Assembly: GCA_050731755.1 (NCBI GenBank)
Contig: JBOHPP010000078.1
Span: 1 to 6,840 of the forward strand
Length of the DNA stretch: 6,840 bases
DNA from: JBOHPP01 sp050731755
GTDB lineage: Bacteria; Methylomirabilota; Methylomirabilia; Rokubacteriales; CSP1-6
Direction: 5' to 3'
In this document: positions 1-4,387 of the stretch, piece after piece
Layout of the letters: each line of letters starts with the position of its first letter
Numbering within the stretch: position 1 is the first letter of the stretch
Notes under the pieces: generated by a model
Told to the model about the DNA's origin: nothing
Database searches by the model: none
The model's input: only the letters and a program-made list of their open reading frames with translations
Position numbers and translations under genes: made by a program

Positions 1-1
1 G

Positions 2-202
2 CTCATGGCCGGCACCATCATCCTGGAATCCGTATTCGCCCTGCCGGGGCTGGGTCGCCTGGCTCTGGGTGCCATCTCTGCCCGCGACCTCCCGGTGGTG
101 CAGGGGGTCACGCTCTTCGTGGCTTCCTCGATCGTGCTGATCAACTTCCTGGTTGATCTGGCCTACGTCGTCCTCGACCCGCGGATTCGATATGACACGT
201 GA
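2..202 (+). CDS. dppB: ABC transporter permease, DppB/OppB type (3' end only)
   Basis: Inner-membrane permease subunit of a peptide/nickel-type ABC importer; only the last 66 codons lie in the window, entering in frame from the left edge. The tail carries the family's typical ending: an LESVFALPGLGRL segment, then RDLPVVQG, a hydrophobic final membrane helix (about VTLFVASSIVLINFLVDLAYVV) and the terminal LDPRIRY. Family knowledge: DppB-type permeases end in LDPR(I/V)RY and pair with a DppC-type permease encoded just downstream, which is what is seen here after a 27-nt gap in the same reading frame. The substrate cannot be told from this fragment, and dppB stands for the family rather than proven dipeptide transport. 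Confidence 0.93.
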   Translation, partial: LMAGTIILESVFALPGLGRLALGAISARDLPVVQGVTLFVASSIVLINFLVDLAYVVLDPRIRYDT

Positions 203-229
203 TCGACGGGGGCCTCGACCCTCGAATCG

Positions 230-1060
230 GTGCGCGGCGTGACGGGGCGGCAGGCCGTCCGGCACGTCACGTTCGTTCTGGGGGCCGTGATCACCGGCCT
301 GCTCCTGCTGACCGCGGCGCTGAGCGCCGTGTGGACGCCGGCCGACCCGCTGGCCATGGCCATCGCCGGGCGGCTGCAGGGCCCGTCGGCCGCACATCCC
401 TTCGGCACCGATCAGTACGGGCGCGACCTGCTGTCGAGGGTCATGGTGGGCGCGGTCACCTCCATCGCCGTCGGAGTCATCGCGGTGGCCATCGGCGCCG
501 GCCTCGGGATGCTGATCGGCATCGCCAGCGGCTGGGTCGGCGGCTGGCCCGACGAGATCCTCATGCGGCTCATCGACGCGGTGCAGGGGTTCCCGGCCAT
601 CCTCTCGGCGCTGCTCTTTACGGCCGTCTTCACCCCCGGCGTGGGCATCAGCATGGTGGCCATCGGCATCGCCTTCGTCCCCGCCTTCGCCCGGCTGACG
701 CGCGGCGGCTTCCTCGAGCTGCGCGTGCGCGAGTTCGTGGTGGCCGCCCGCGCGCTGGGGGCCGGCGACGTCCGGCTGATCGCCCGCCACATCCTGCCCA
801 ACACGCTGCCCCCGCTCATCGTGCAGGCCACGACCAGCTTTCCCGTCGCCATCCTGGCCGAGGCCGGGCTGGCCTATCTGGGACTCGGCACCCAGCCGCC
901 CCACCCCTCATGGGGCCTCATGCTCAAGGAGGCGCAGAACTTCCTGTCCATGAACCCGTGGTTCGCGGTCTTTCCGGGCGGCGCCATCGCGCTGACGGTG
1001 CTGGGGTTGAACCTCCTGGGCGACGGGCTCCGGGACCTGCTGGACCCACGGACGGCATGA
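230..1060 (+). CDS. dppC: ABC transporter permease, DppC/OppC type
   Basis: Second inner-membrane permease of the importer, 276 aa, a normal length for the family. A first membrane helix spans about residues 14-35. The family signature HPFGTDQYGRDLLSR follows at about 57-71, then several hydrophobic helices. The cytoplasmic EAA loop at about 166-196 (EFVVAARALGAGDVR, then RHILPN) contacts the ATPase. The C-terminus has GLGTQPPHPSWG and LGDGLRDLLDP, both typical of DppC. The GTG at 230 is chosen as the first usable start after the dppB stop; GTG 239 is an alternative, and neither has a clear Shine-Dalgarno. The ATPase genes normally found next (dppD/dppF) are absent: the operon is followed by toxin-antitoxin genes. 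The last ~200 bp recur at 2481-2680 and the final 27 bp resemble 4193-4219. Confidence 0.95.
   Translation: MRGVTGRQAVRHVTFVLGAVITGLLLLTAALSAVWTPADPLAMAIAGRLQGPSAAHPFGTDQYGRDLLSRVMVGAVTSIAVGVIAVAIGAGLGMLIGIASGWVGGWPDEILMRLIDAVQGFPAILSALLFTAVFTPGVGISMVAIGIAFVPAFARLTRGGFLELRVREFVVAARALGAGDVRLIARHILPNTLPPLIVQATTSFPVAILAEAGLAYLGLGTQPPHPSWGLMLKEAQNFLSMNPWFAVFPGGAIALTVLGLNLLGDGLRDLLDPRTA
856..1060 (+). repeat. dppC 3' end, copy 1 of a dispersed direct repeat
   Basis: This intact in-frame 3' end of dppC is repeated at 2481-2680. Over the last 150 bp (911-1060 against 2531-2680) I count 18 differences, 88% identity. The first 55 bp (856-910) align less well with 2481-2530, with a 5-bp gap and 9 mismatches. 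The terminal 27 bp (1034-1060) are also recognisable at 4193-4219. Confidence 0.9.
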
Positions 1061-1161
1061 GGGGCAGCCACCCCCAGGGCTCGTGTCCGAAAAGGACCTT
1101 CGCTCACCGTGCAACGGCAGGCAAGGCTGAAACCAGGAAAGTCATCTGGAGCCTGTTCGCA

Positions 1162-1190
1162 GTACAATTGTACATGTCAGAGCAGACATG
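1162..1190 (+). promoter_or_regulatory. Palindromes at the vapC start, candidate TA operator and -10
   Basis: A perfect 12-bp palindrome, GTACAATTGTAC, lies at 1162-1173 and contains a -10-like TACAAT at 1163-1168. It is followed by a second inverted repeat, CATGTC (1173-1178) and GACATG (1185-1190), whose right arm includes the toxin ATG. No convincing -35 is seen 16-18 bp upstream. TA operons are usually repressed by antitoxin-toxin complexes at palindromes of this kind, so an operator is a reasonable inference. No good Shine-Dalgarno precedes the ATG, and a start from TACAAT would give a very short leader. Confidence 0.45.
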
Positions 1191-1586
1191 GATCTAATCG
1201 TGGACACCTCCGCGGTTCTTGCTGTGCTGCTTGACGAGCCCGAGCGGGAGGCGCTGATCCAGGTGACGACCGGCGCAACACTCTGCGTGCCACCCAGCGT
1301 CCCGTGGGAGGTGGGCAACGCGCTTACGGCTTTAGTGCGCCGACGGCGGCTGACCCGAGCGCATGCGCGGCGAGTTGTGCGGTCCTTCGAAGCGATTCCG
1401 GTGGAAACCGTGGGGATCGACTTGGAACGGGCGGTTGATCTTGCTGGTGCTCACGGCCTGTATGCCTATGACGGTTACCTCCTTGAAGCAGCCCGCACCC
1501 GGCGAGCGCCACTCTTGACACTGGATCGGGCGCTGCGGCGGGCAGCGGCGCGCGTCGGACTGAATATTGTCGAGGTGCCATCATGA
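1188..1586 (+). CDS. vapC: PIN-domain toxin, VapC family (module A)
   Basis: 132-aa PIN-domain protein, a predicted Mg-dependent endoribonuclease acting as the toxin of a type II toxin-antitoxin pair. The four acidic active-site positions of the fold are present: D6 in IVDTSAVL, E41 in PWEVGNAL, D95 in YAYDGYLLEAA and D113 in TLDRAL. Length is normal for VapC, and no truncation is seen, so it is probably active. It starts at ATG 1188 without a strong ribosome site. Its stop overlaps the next gene's ATG as ATGA (1583-1586), so translation is probably coupled. The order is toxin first, antitoxin second, the reverse of most vapBC/phd operons and of module C at 2753-3408. The RNA target cannot be predicted. 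Confidence 0.9.
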   Translation: MDLIVDTSAVLAVLLDEPEREALIQVTTGATLCVPPSVPWEVGNALTALVRRRRLTRAHARRVVRSFEAIPVETVGIDLERAVDLAGAHGLYAYDGYLLEAARTRRAPLLTLDRALRRAAARVGLNIVEVPS

Positions 1587-1879
1587 AGGTGTTCACGTAC
1601 TCGCGAGCACGTCAGGAGCTGGCATCGATTCTGGATCGTGCGTCGCGCGAGGGCGAAGTCCGAATCCGGCGGCGGGATGGGCGGCTTTTCACTGTGCAGC
1701 CCGTCCGGACGGGCCGATCGCCACTGAATGTGCCTGGCGTTCGAGCTGCCGTAGCCACCGACGAACTCGTCAGAATCATCCGCCAAGGGCGGCGTGGAAG
1801 GACCGACGTTGCGCCGCCGCGCCTGCGGCCGACGGTGGCCGCCCGGCGTCGTTCCGCACGGCTTCGGGGGCGGAGTTAA
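1583..1879 (+). CDS. Phd/YefM-like antitoxin with extended Arg-rich tail (module A)
   Basis: 98-aa protein encoded right behind the toxin. The N-terminal part, about residues 1-43 (MKVFTYSRARQELASILDRA, then EGEVRIRRRDGRLFTVQP), resembles the DNA-binding Phd/YefM fold: a short strand, a helix with RxxLxxxLD spacing, and a turn followed by an RDGR strand. Residues about 44-68 (SPLNVPGV, then TDELVRIIRQGRR) fit the usual toxin-neutralising tail. Known relatives generally stop there. Here about 28 more Arg/Pro-rich residues follow, which look like read-through into foreign DNA after loss of the original stop. The TAA at 1877-1879 lies in a TTAA that also supplies the stop of the convergent HepT stub. 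Expected role: bind the module A VapC and autorepress. Whether the extended protein still works is unknown. Confidence 0.72.
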   Translation: MKVFTYSRARQELASILDRASREGEVRIRRRDGRLFTVQPVRTGRSPLNVPGVRAAVATDELVRIIRQGRRGRTDVAPPRLRPTVAARRRSARLRGRS

Positions 1880-1968
1880 AGGCGCCGTACGCCGACCTTC
1901 GGGCGGATCTCTCCCAGGTGGTCGAGGGGCCTCCGCAGCTCGGCCAGCCGCTCGACGAGGTAGGTCAC
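1876..1968 (-). pseudogene. Truncated HepT (HEPN/DUF86) toxin stub (module B)
   Basis: Read on the minus strand, a GTG at 1968-1966 overlaps the TGA of the upstream nucleotidyltransferase relic as GTGA, the normal coupling of MNT-HEPN pairs. It opens 30 codons reading VTYLVERLAELRRPLDHLGE then IRPKV. This looks like the first helix of HepT/DUF86 toxins (ERLAELRRxLDxLxxxRP). It ends at a TAA (1878-1876). A full HepT is about 110-140 aa and carries its RX4-6H RNase motif further along, so this stub is inactive. Beyond the stop, another minus-strand frame reads APEAVRND, possibly more of the gene after a frameshift. The rest has been replaced by the vapC-phd module. The call rests on a short match plus gene context. 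Confidence 0.55.
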
Positions 1969-2400
1969 CGGAAGAGGGCTGCGAGCTTCAGGCGTCGCGT
2001 GCGTCGCAGGAACGGTTCCAGGTCAGCGGCTCGCAACTGGACATCGCGGACGAAAGTGTGGTCGGCGGCGGGGTCGCCACTGAACACGCGCCGTCCCGTG
2101 GTGACGATCCGCCTGGCGAGGCCCGGCGGGGACTCGTTGAGGACCACGACGTCGACAAGGTTTGTCTGGAGCTCACCGACCAGCCAGGTGGAGAGCCGAA
2201 CCCGCTCCTCGAATCTCGCCCGCGGGCTGGCTCGGATGTCGCGACTGAGCAGGACGGCCACGCCGCTTTCTCGGTGCGCGCGCCGCTCGGCATGACTTCC
2301 AAAGAGGTAAGCCGAGACCAACCCCGGCGCCGGCCGCCTGTCGAAGCAGGCGTTCCACGGTCTCCATGAAGTCGGTGCCGGAGGCAGAGCGCTCGCCCAT
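1965..2400 (-). pseudogene. Frameshifted MntA-like nucleotidyltransferase antitoxin (module B)
   Basis: Minus-strand relic of a MNT-fold nucleotidyltransferase, the antitoxin of HEPN-MNT pairs, which normally adds AMP to the HEPN toxin. The first frame (from ATG 2400, or ATG 2367) gives METVERLLRQAAGAG. The homology continues in another frame from about 2321 as LVSAYLFGSHAERRAHRES, then VDVVVLNESPP and FVRDVQLRAADLEPFLRRTRR, as in the family C-terminus. Removing one base of the CCCC run at 2322-2325 joins the two into 144 codons, the normal family length. The active site is also broken: after GS the family has S-D-x-D-VAVLL, but here it reads ESGVAVLL, so both metal-binding Asp are gone, consistent with a 6-bp deletion plus a D-to-G change. 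Its stop overlaps the start of the HepT stub. Confidence 0.8.
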
Positions 2401-2432
2401 GACTCGTCCCCAGACTCACACCCCGCCCGGTT

Positions 2433-2448
2433 GCGGCCAAATGGCCGC
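2433..2448. promoter_or_regulatory. 16-bp palindrome upstream of the module B relic
   Basis: GCGGCCA (2433-2439) and TGGCCGC (2442-2448) are perfect inverted arms around AA. The site lies about 33 bp upstream of the minus-strand start at 2400, a plausible place for an operator of the old HEPN-MNT pair. It also lies at the edge of the dpp relic, and GC-rich 7-bp arms can occur by chance, so the role is uncertain. Confidence 0.25.
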
Positions 2449-2680
2449 CGACTACGCGGACACGGCCCGGGCCAAGGGGTGGCCGAGGCTGTCCTGGCCT
2501 ACCTGGGGCACCCAGCTTCCGCACCTGTCATGGGGCCTCATGCTCAAGGAGGCGCAGAACTTCCTGTCCATGAATCCGTGGTTCGCCGTCTTCCCCGGCG
2601 GCGCCATCGCCCTGACCGTGCTGGGGCTGAATCTGCTGGGCGACGGGCTCCGCAATCTGCTCGACCCCAAGACGTCGTGA
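2441..2680 (+). pseudogene. Broken dpp permease relic: DppB-like EAA fragment plus dppC 3' end (copy 2)
   Basis: Three segments in alternating frames. At 2450-2479, DYADTARAKG resembles the EAA-loop signature of DppB-type permeases (DYVRTARAKG). At 2482-2508, AEAVLAYLG matches AEAGLAYLG of the intact DppC. Then a 5-bp deletion shifts frame, and from 2531 the last 49 codons of dppC follow to a TGA at 2678-2680. The first 41 of these codons encode exactly the same residues as the intact gene despite 10 nucleotide changes, all synonymous. The last residues differ conservatively (D to N, R to K, A to S). The open frame from 2366 to 2680 only joins these pieces and would not give a working permease. 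The DppB-like part rests on ten residues and is less certain than the DppC part. Confidence 0.85.
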
Positions 2681-2688
2681 GGGACGCC

Positions 2689-2717
2689 TTGACGGCGCGC
2701 TCCCTTCCACCTATTCT
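2689..2717 (+). promoter_or_regulatory. Sigma70-type promoter of phd-vapC (module C)
   Basis: TTGACG (2689-2694) and TATTCT (2712-2717) are separated by an ideal 17 bp, immediately after the dppC relic stop. Transcription should begin near 2724, leaving a leader of about 29 nt that contains GAGGAG at 2739-2744, eight bases before the ATG at 2753. Confidence 0.65.
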
Positions 2718-2752
2718 GGTCTGAGCCTGGTCTGAACCGAGGAGATGACTGC

Positions 2753-2992
2753 ATGACGACGGTGGGGGTGTACGAGGCCAAGACGCAGCTTCCGCGGCTG
2801 ATCGATGAGGTGGCCAAGGGCGCCCGGGTCACGATCACGAAACACGGTGTCCCGGTCGCCATCCTGGCTCCGGCTGCGGGCGTCCGGCGCGTGGCGCTGG
2901 ATCAAGTCATCAGCGCGCTCCGGGCGTTCCGGAAAGGCCGGAGTCTCGGCAGGAGCTCCCTTCGCGCCCTCATCGCTCAGGGGCGGCGGTGA
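2753..2992 (+). CDS. Phd/YefM-family antitoxin (module C)
   Basis: 79-aa antitoxin of the Phd/YefM family: a DNA-binding dimer that represses its own operon and covers the toxin's active site with a C-terminal helix. The N-terminal half is textbook: VGVYEAKTQLPRLIDEVAKG (about 4-23), then RVTITKHGVPVAILAPA (about 25-41), with the KHGxPVA turn. The remainder (VISALRAFRKGRSLGRSSLR) is the basic, probably flexible toxin-binding part. Start ATG 2753 has a strong ribosome site, GAGGAG, with 8-nt spacing, and a promoter lies just upstream. The stop overlaps the vapC GTG as GTGA. This is the standard antitoxin-first order with full-length partners, so the module looks functional. Confidence 0.93.
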   Translation: MTTVGVYEAKTQLPRLIDEVAKGARVTITKHGVPVAILAPAAGVRRVALDQVISALRAFRKGRSLGRSSLRALIAQGRR

Positions 2993-3408
2993 CTCGACTC
3001 GTTCTGGACTGCTCGGTGGCCATGGCTTGGTGTTTCGAGACTGAAGCCGATCGTTACGCGGATGCTGTGCTGGACGCTCTTGCCGATGGAATGGCCGTAG
3101 TTCCCGCGCTATGGCCACTTGAAGTGGCGAACGTGCTGGTCATGGCCGAGCGCCGCCGACGCCTCAGCCGCGCCGACACGATGCGCTTTCTCGAGCTCAC
3201 CGGCGCGCTCCCACTCGTGGTGGATAACCCAATCACGATCGGGGAGCTGCCTGGCCTCTTGGGCTTGGCGACGACGCATCGGCTGTCCGCGTATGACGCC
3301 GCCTACCTCCATCTTGCCATGCGGGAACAGCTGCCCCTCGCCACCAGGGACCGCGCTCTGAGCGCCGCTGCCCGGGCCACCGGGGTCAGGCCGTTCGTCC
3401 GCGCCTGA
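2989..3408 (+). CDS. vapC: PIN-domain toxin, VapC family (module C)
   Basis: 139-aa PIN-domain ribonuclease toxin. All four acidic positions are in place: D7 in LVLDCSVAMAW, E45 in WPLEVANVL, D103 in LSAYDAAYLHLA and D121 in TRDRAL. Length is normal and the frame is intact. The GTG start at 2989 overlaps the antitoxin stop, so translation should be coupled to the antitoxin and the toxin made in lower amount. It differs clearly in sequence from the module A PIN protein at 1188-1586 (different core motifs and a different type of antitoxin partner), so the two were acquired separately rather than duplicated in place. Confidence 0.93.
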   Translation: MTRLVLDCSVAMAWCFETEADRYADAVLDALADGMAVVPALWPLEVANVLVMAERRRRLSRADTMRFLELTGALPLVVDNPITIGELPGLLGLATTHRLSAYDAAYLHLAMREQLPLATRDRALSAAARATGVRPFVRA

Positions 3409-3463
3409 GGGGATCGCACCGTCATAGCCTTGGGCTAGAATCGGATGCACGCGATCGCGCGGG

Positions 3464-3479
3464 AAGGAGCCGTCTTTTG
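3464..3479 (+). promoter_or_regulatory. Ribosome site that fixes the HEPN gene's TTG start
   Basis: AAGGAG at 3464-3469 stands 7 nt before the TTG at 3477-3479. This strong site supports TTG as start, and the protein then begins MERSRDWFDQAEGDL as expected for the family. A TAGAAT at 3436-3441 could be the -10 box, but no good -35 is visible, so the promoter is only tentative. Confidence 0.6.
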
Positions 3480-3872
3480 GAGCGAAGCCGTGACTGGTTC
3501 GACCAGGCTGAGGGCGACCTCCGGCATTCCAGGAGCGACCTCGATGCCGGCTTCTATGAGTGGGCCTGCTTCTCGGCCCAGCAGGCCGCTGAGAAGGCCG
3601 TCAAGGCGGTCTTTCAGGCGATGGGCGCCGAAGCCTGGGGCCACGCCGTGGCCGACCTCCTGACGGAGTTGAGCCCGCGCCATCCGGTCCCCGAGCCCCT
3701 GATCGAAGGCGGCCTGGAGCTCGACAAGGCGTACATCCCGACCCGGTACCCCAACGCGCATCCCGCGGGCTCACCGCGGACGCGCTACACCAAAGGCGAG
3801 GCGGTCAGGCTGATTGGTTATGCCGACGAGATCCTCAGGTTCTGTGCGGATCTTCTACCCCGCCTTCGATAG
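3477..3872 (+). CDS. HEPN-domain protein, predicted RNase toxin (module D)
   Basis: 131-aa all-helical HEPN-domain protein. The first helices carry the hallmark pattern: QAEGDLRHSRSDLDAGFYEW (about 10-29), then CFSAQQAAEKAVKAVFQAMG (31-50). The HEPN RNase motif RX4-6H is present as RYPNAH, R90 and H95, inside the family's YIPTRYPNAHP. A closing helix, VRLIGYADEILRFC, ends the domain. Family knowledge: such proteins are ribonuclease toxins paired with a MNT nucleotidyltransferase that inactivates them. The partner follows here with the frames overlapping by about 29 bp. Intact length and motif suggest a working toxin, but some members of this HEPN branch sit beside nucleotidyltransferases without tested toxicity. 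This branch differs from the DUF86-type stub of module B. Confidence 0.87.
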   Translation: MERSRDWFDQAEGDLRHSRSDLDAGFYEWACFSAQQAAEKAVKAVFQAMGAEAWGHAVADLLTELSPRHPVPEPLIEGGLELDKAYIPTRYPNAHPAGSPRTRYTKGEAVRLIGYADEILRFCADLLPRLR

Positions 3873-4194
3873 GGGGGAGTTAGTCCGGACGCTGCAGGCG
3901 GGCCTCGACCGCCTTGGGTCGAAGCTTCCTCTCGTCAGGGTCGTCCTGTTCGGTTCTTGCGCGCGGGGGACTCACACCGTCGCCAGTGACGTCGATCTGC
4001 TCGTCGTCTACCGCGGTCAACCGCGGCCGGACGCGTACGGCGTAGTGAAGCGCGCGCTCGGTGTCCCGCGGCTCGAGCCTCACCTCTATACAGAGGCCGA
4101 GTACACGGCGGCCCGGGTGACGGTCGATCGCATGACGCGGGACGGCATCACGCTCGTTGAGCTGGGGCCCCACCCCACGGGCTCGCCTCCCTGA
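3844..4194 (+). CDS. MNT-fold nucleotidyltransferase, predicted antitoxin (module D)
   Basis: 116-aa minimal nucleotidyltransferase. The active-site motif is complete: G37-S38 in VVLFGSCARG and D49-x-D51 in ASDVDLLVVYRG. A later LEPHLYTEAEY is typical of the subgroup. The GTG at 3844 is preferred over ATG 3814 because the protein then begins VRIFYPAF, the usual start for this group (family pattern recalled, not searched), with AGG at 3837-3839 nearby. Either way the gene overlaps the HEPN gene. Predicted role: nucleotidylate and silence the HEPN partner. After DRMTRDGITLVEL the last residues (GPHPTGSPP) look unlike the family. The stop at 4192-4194 falls at the join with the dppC tail, so the original end may have been replaced at that junction. 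Confidence 0.87.
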   Translation: MRIFYPAFDRGELVRTLQAGLDRLGSKLPLVRVVLFGSCARGTHTVASDVDLLVVYRGQPRPDAYGVVKRALGVPRLEPHLYTEAEYTAARVTVDRMTRDGITLVELGPHPTGSPP

Positions 4195-4219
4195 CCTGTT
4201 CGACCCCAAGACGGCGTGA
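4193..4219 (+). repeat. Third dppC 3' tail (27 bp, copy 3)
   Basis: The segment reads DLFDPKTA then stop, against DLLDPRTA-stop at the end of intact dppC and NLLDPKTS-stop in copy 2. Against copy 2 (2654-2680) it matches 23 of 27 bases, including an unbroken 14-base block TCGACCCCAAGACG, and the stop codons align. An ACGGGCTC at 4177-4184 also matches the dppC sequence just upstream (2643-2650), with a 5-bp length difference between. It begins at the end of the module D MNT gene. The match is short, but its position and aligned stop make chance unlikely. Confidence 0.65.
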
Positions 4220-4227
4220 CGGTGCAG

Positions 4228-4276
4228 TGAAATTCGCGCCGCCGATGCGGCGCCGCGCGCTGAAATTCCTGCCGCC
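4228..4276. repeat. Paired 16-bp direct repeats flanking a GC hairpin
   Basis: TGAAATTC-NN-GCCGCC occurs at 4228-4243 and again at 4261-4276 (14 of 16 bases identical, period 33). The first copy overlaps and the second follows a perfect 7-bp hairpin, GCGCCGC (4236-4242), loop CGAT, GCGGCGC (4247-4253). No T-run follows, so it is not a standard terminator. It sits just upstream of the yjbQ promoter and just beyond the end of the TA island, so it could be a protein-binding site or a recombination scar. Confidence 0.4.
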
Positions 4277-4279
4277 AAG

Positions 4280-4309
4280 TTGACTTCGGCCGACACTTGT
4301 CGTTATGGT
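4280..4309 (+). promoter_or_regulatory. Candidate promoter for the YjbQ gene
   Basis: TTGACT (4280-4285) and TATGGT (4304-4309) are separated by 18 bp. Transcription would start near 4316 and give a leader of about 70 nt with a hairpin at 4333-4350 and GGAGA at 4374-4378, nine bases before the ATG. Confidence 0.5.
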
Positions 4310-4332
4310 ACGCGTGGCTTTGACGCGGGCCC

Positions 4333-4350
4333 GCTGGCTGCTTCGCCAGC
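4333..4350 (+). promoter_or_regulatory. Leader hairpin upstream of the YjbQ gene
   Basis: GCTGGC (4333-4338), loop TGCTTC, GCCAGC (4345-4350) form a perfect 6-bp stem inside the predicted leader, 37 nt before the start codon. There is no T-run, and the surroundings do not contain a riboswitch that I recognise (no THI-box-like elements found by eye). Confidence 0.35.
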
Positions 4351-4387
4351 TAAACCATCACGTTGCGCGTCACGGAGACAACACACC

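Noticed and set aside
1087..1102. Small inverted repeat after dppC as a terminator
   Set aside because: The stem is only about four base pairs (GTCC and GGAC) and no T-run follows, so it is not supportable.
199..1197. Long forward open frame overlapping dppC
   Set aside because: Its protein is low-complexity Arg/Gly/His-rich, typical of an off-frame reading of a GC-rich gene. The overlapping frame 230-1060 is a clear DppC permease.
1965..2321. TTG at 2321 as a true start for a short nucleotidyltransferase
   Set aside because: The missing first helix is encoded directly upstream in another frame and one base change restores the full family length, so a frameshift explains it better. The active-site Asp pair is absent in any case.
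1567..2369. Two forward open frames covering the module B relic
   Set aside because: Arg/Ser-rich shadow sequences opposite the recognisable minus-strand nucleotidyltransferase relic, with no family resemblance.
1988..2524. Long reverse frame of 178 codons
   Set aside because: It does not carry the MNT motifs, which lie in the two other frames at 1965-2321 and 2322-2400. The composition is that of a shadow frame.
2366..2680. A 104-codon forward gene
   Set aside because: Only the second half matches anything (the DppC tail). The rest is frameshifted dpp sequence and the antisense start of the module B relic.
4236..4253. GC hairpin as a terminator for the HEPN-MNT operon
   Set aside because: A good stem but no T-run after it, and the following bases are GC-rich and then a promoter.
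4280..4387. Upstream in-frame extension of the YjbQ protein
   Set aside because: It would add 36 residues unlike the family N-terminus, and the ATG at 4388 has a well-placed GGAGA. The stretch holds the promoter and leader instead.
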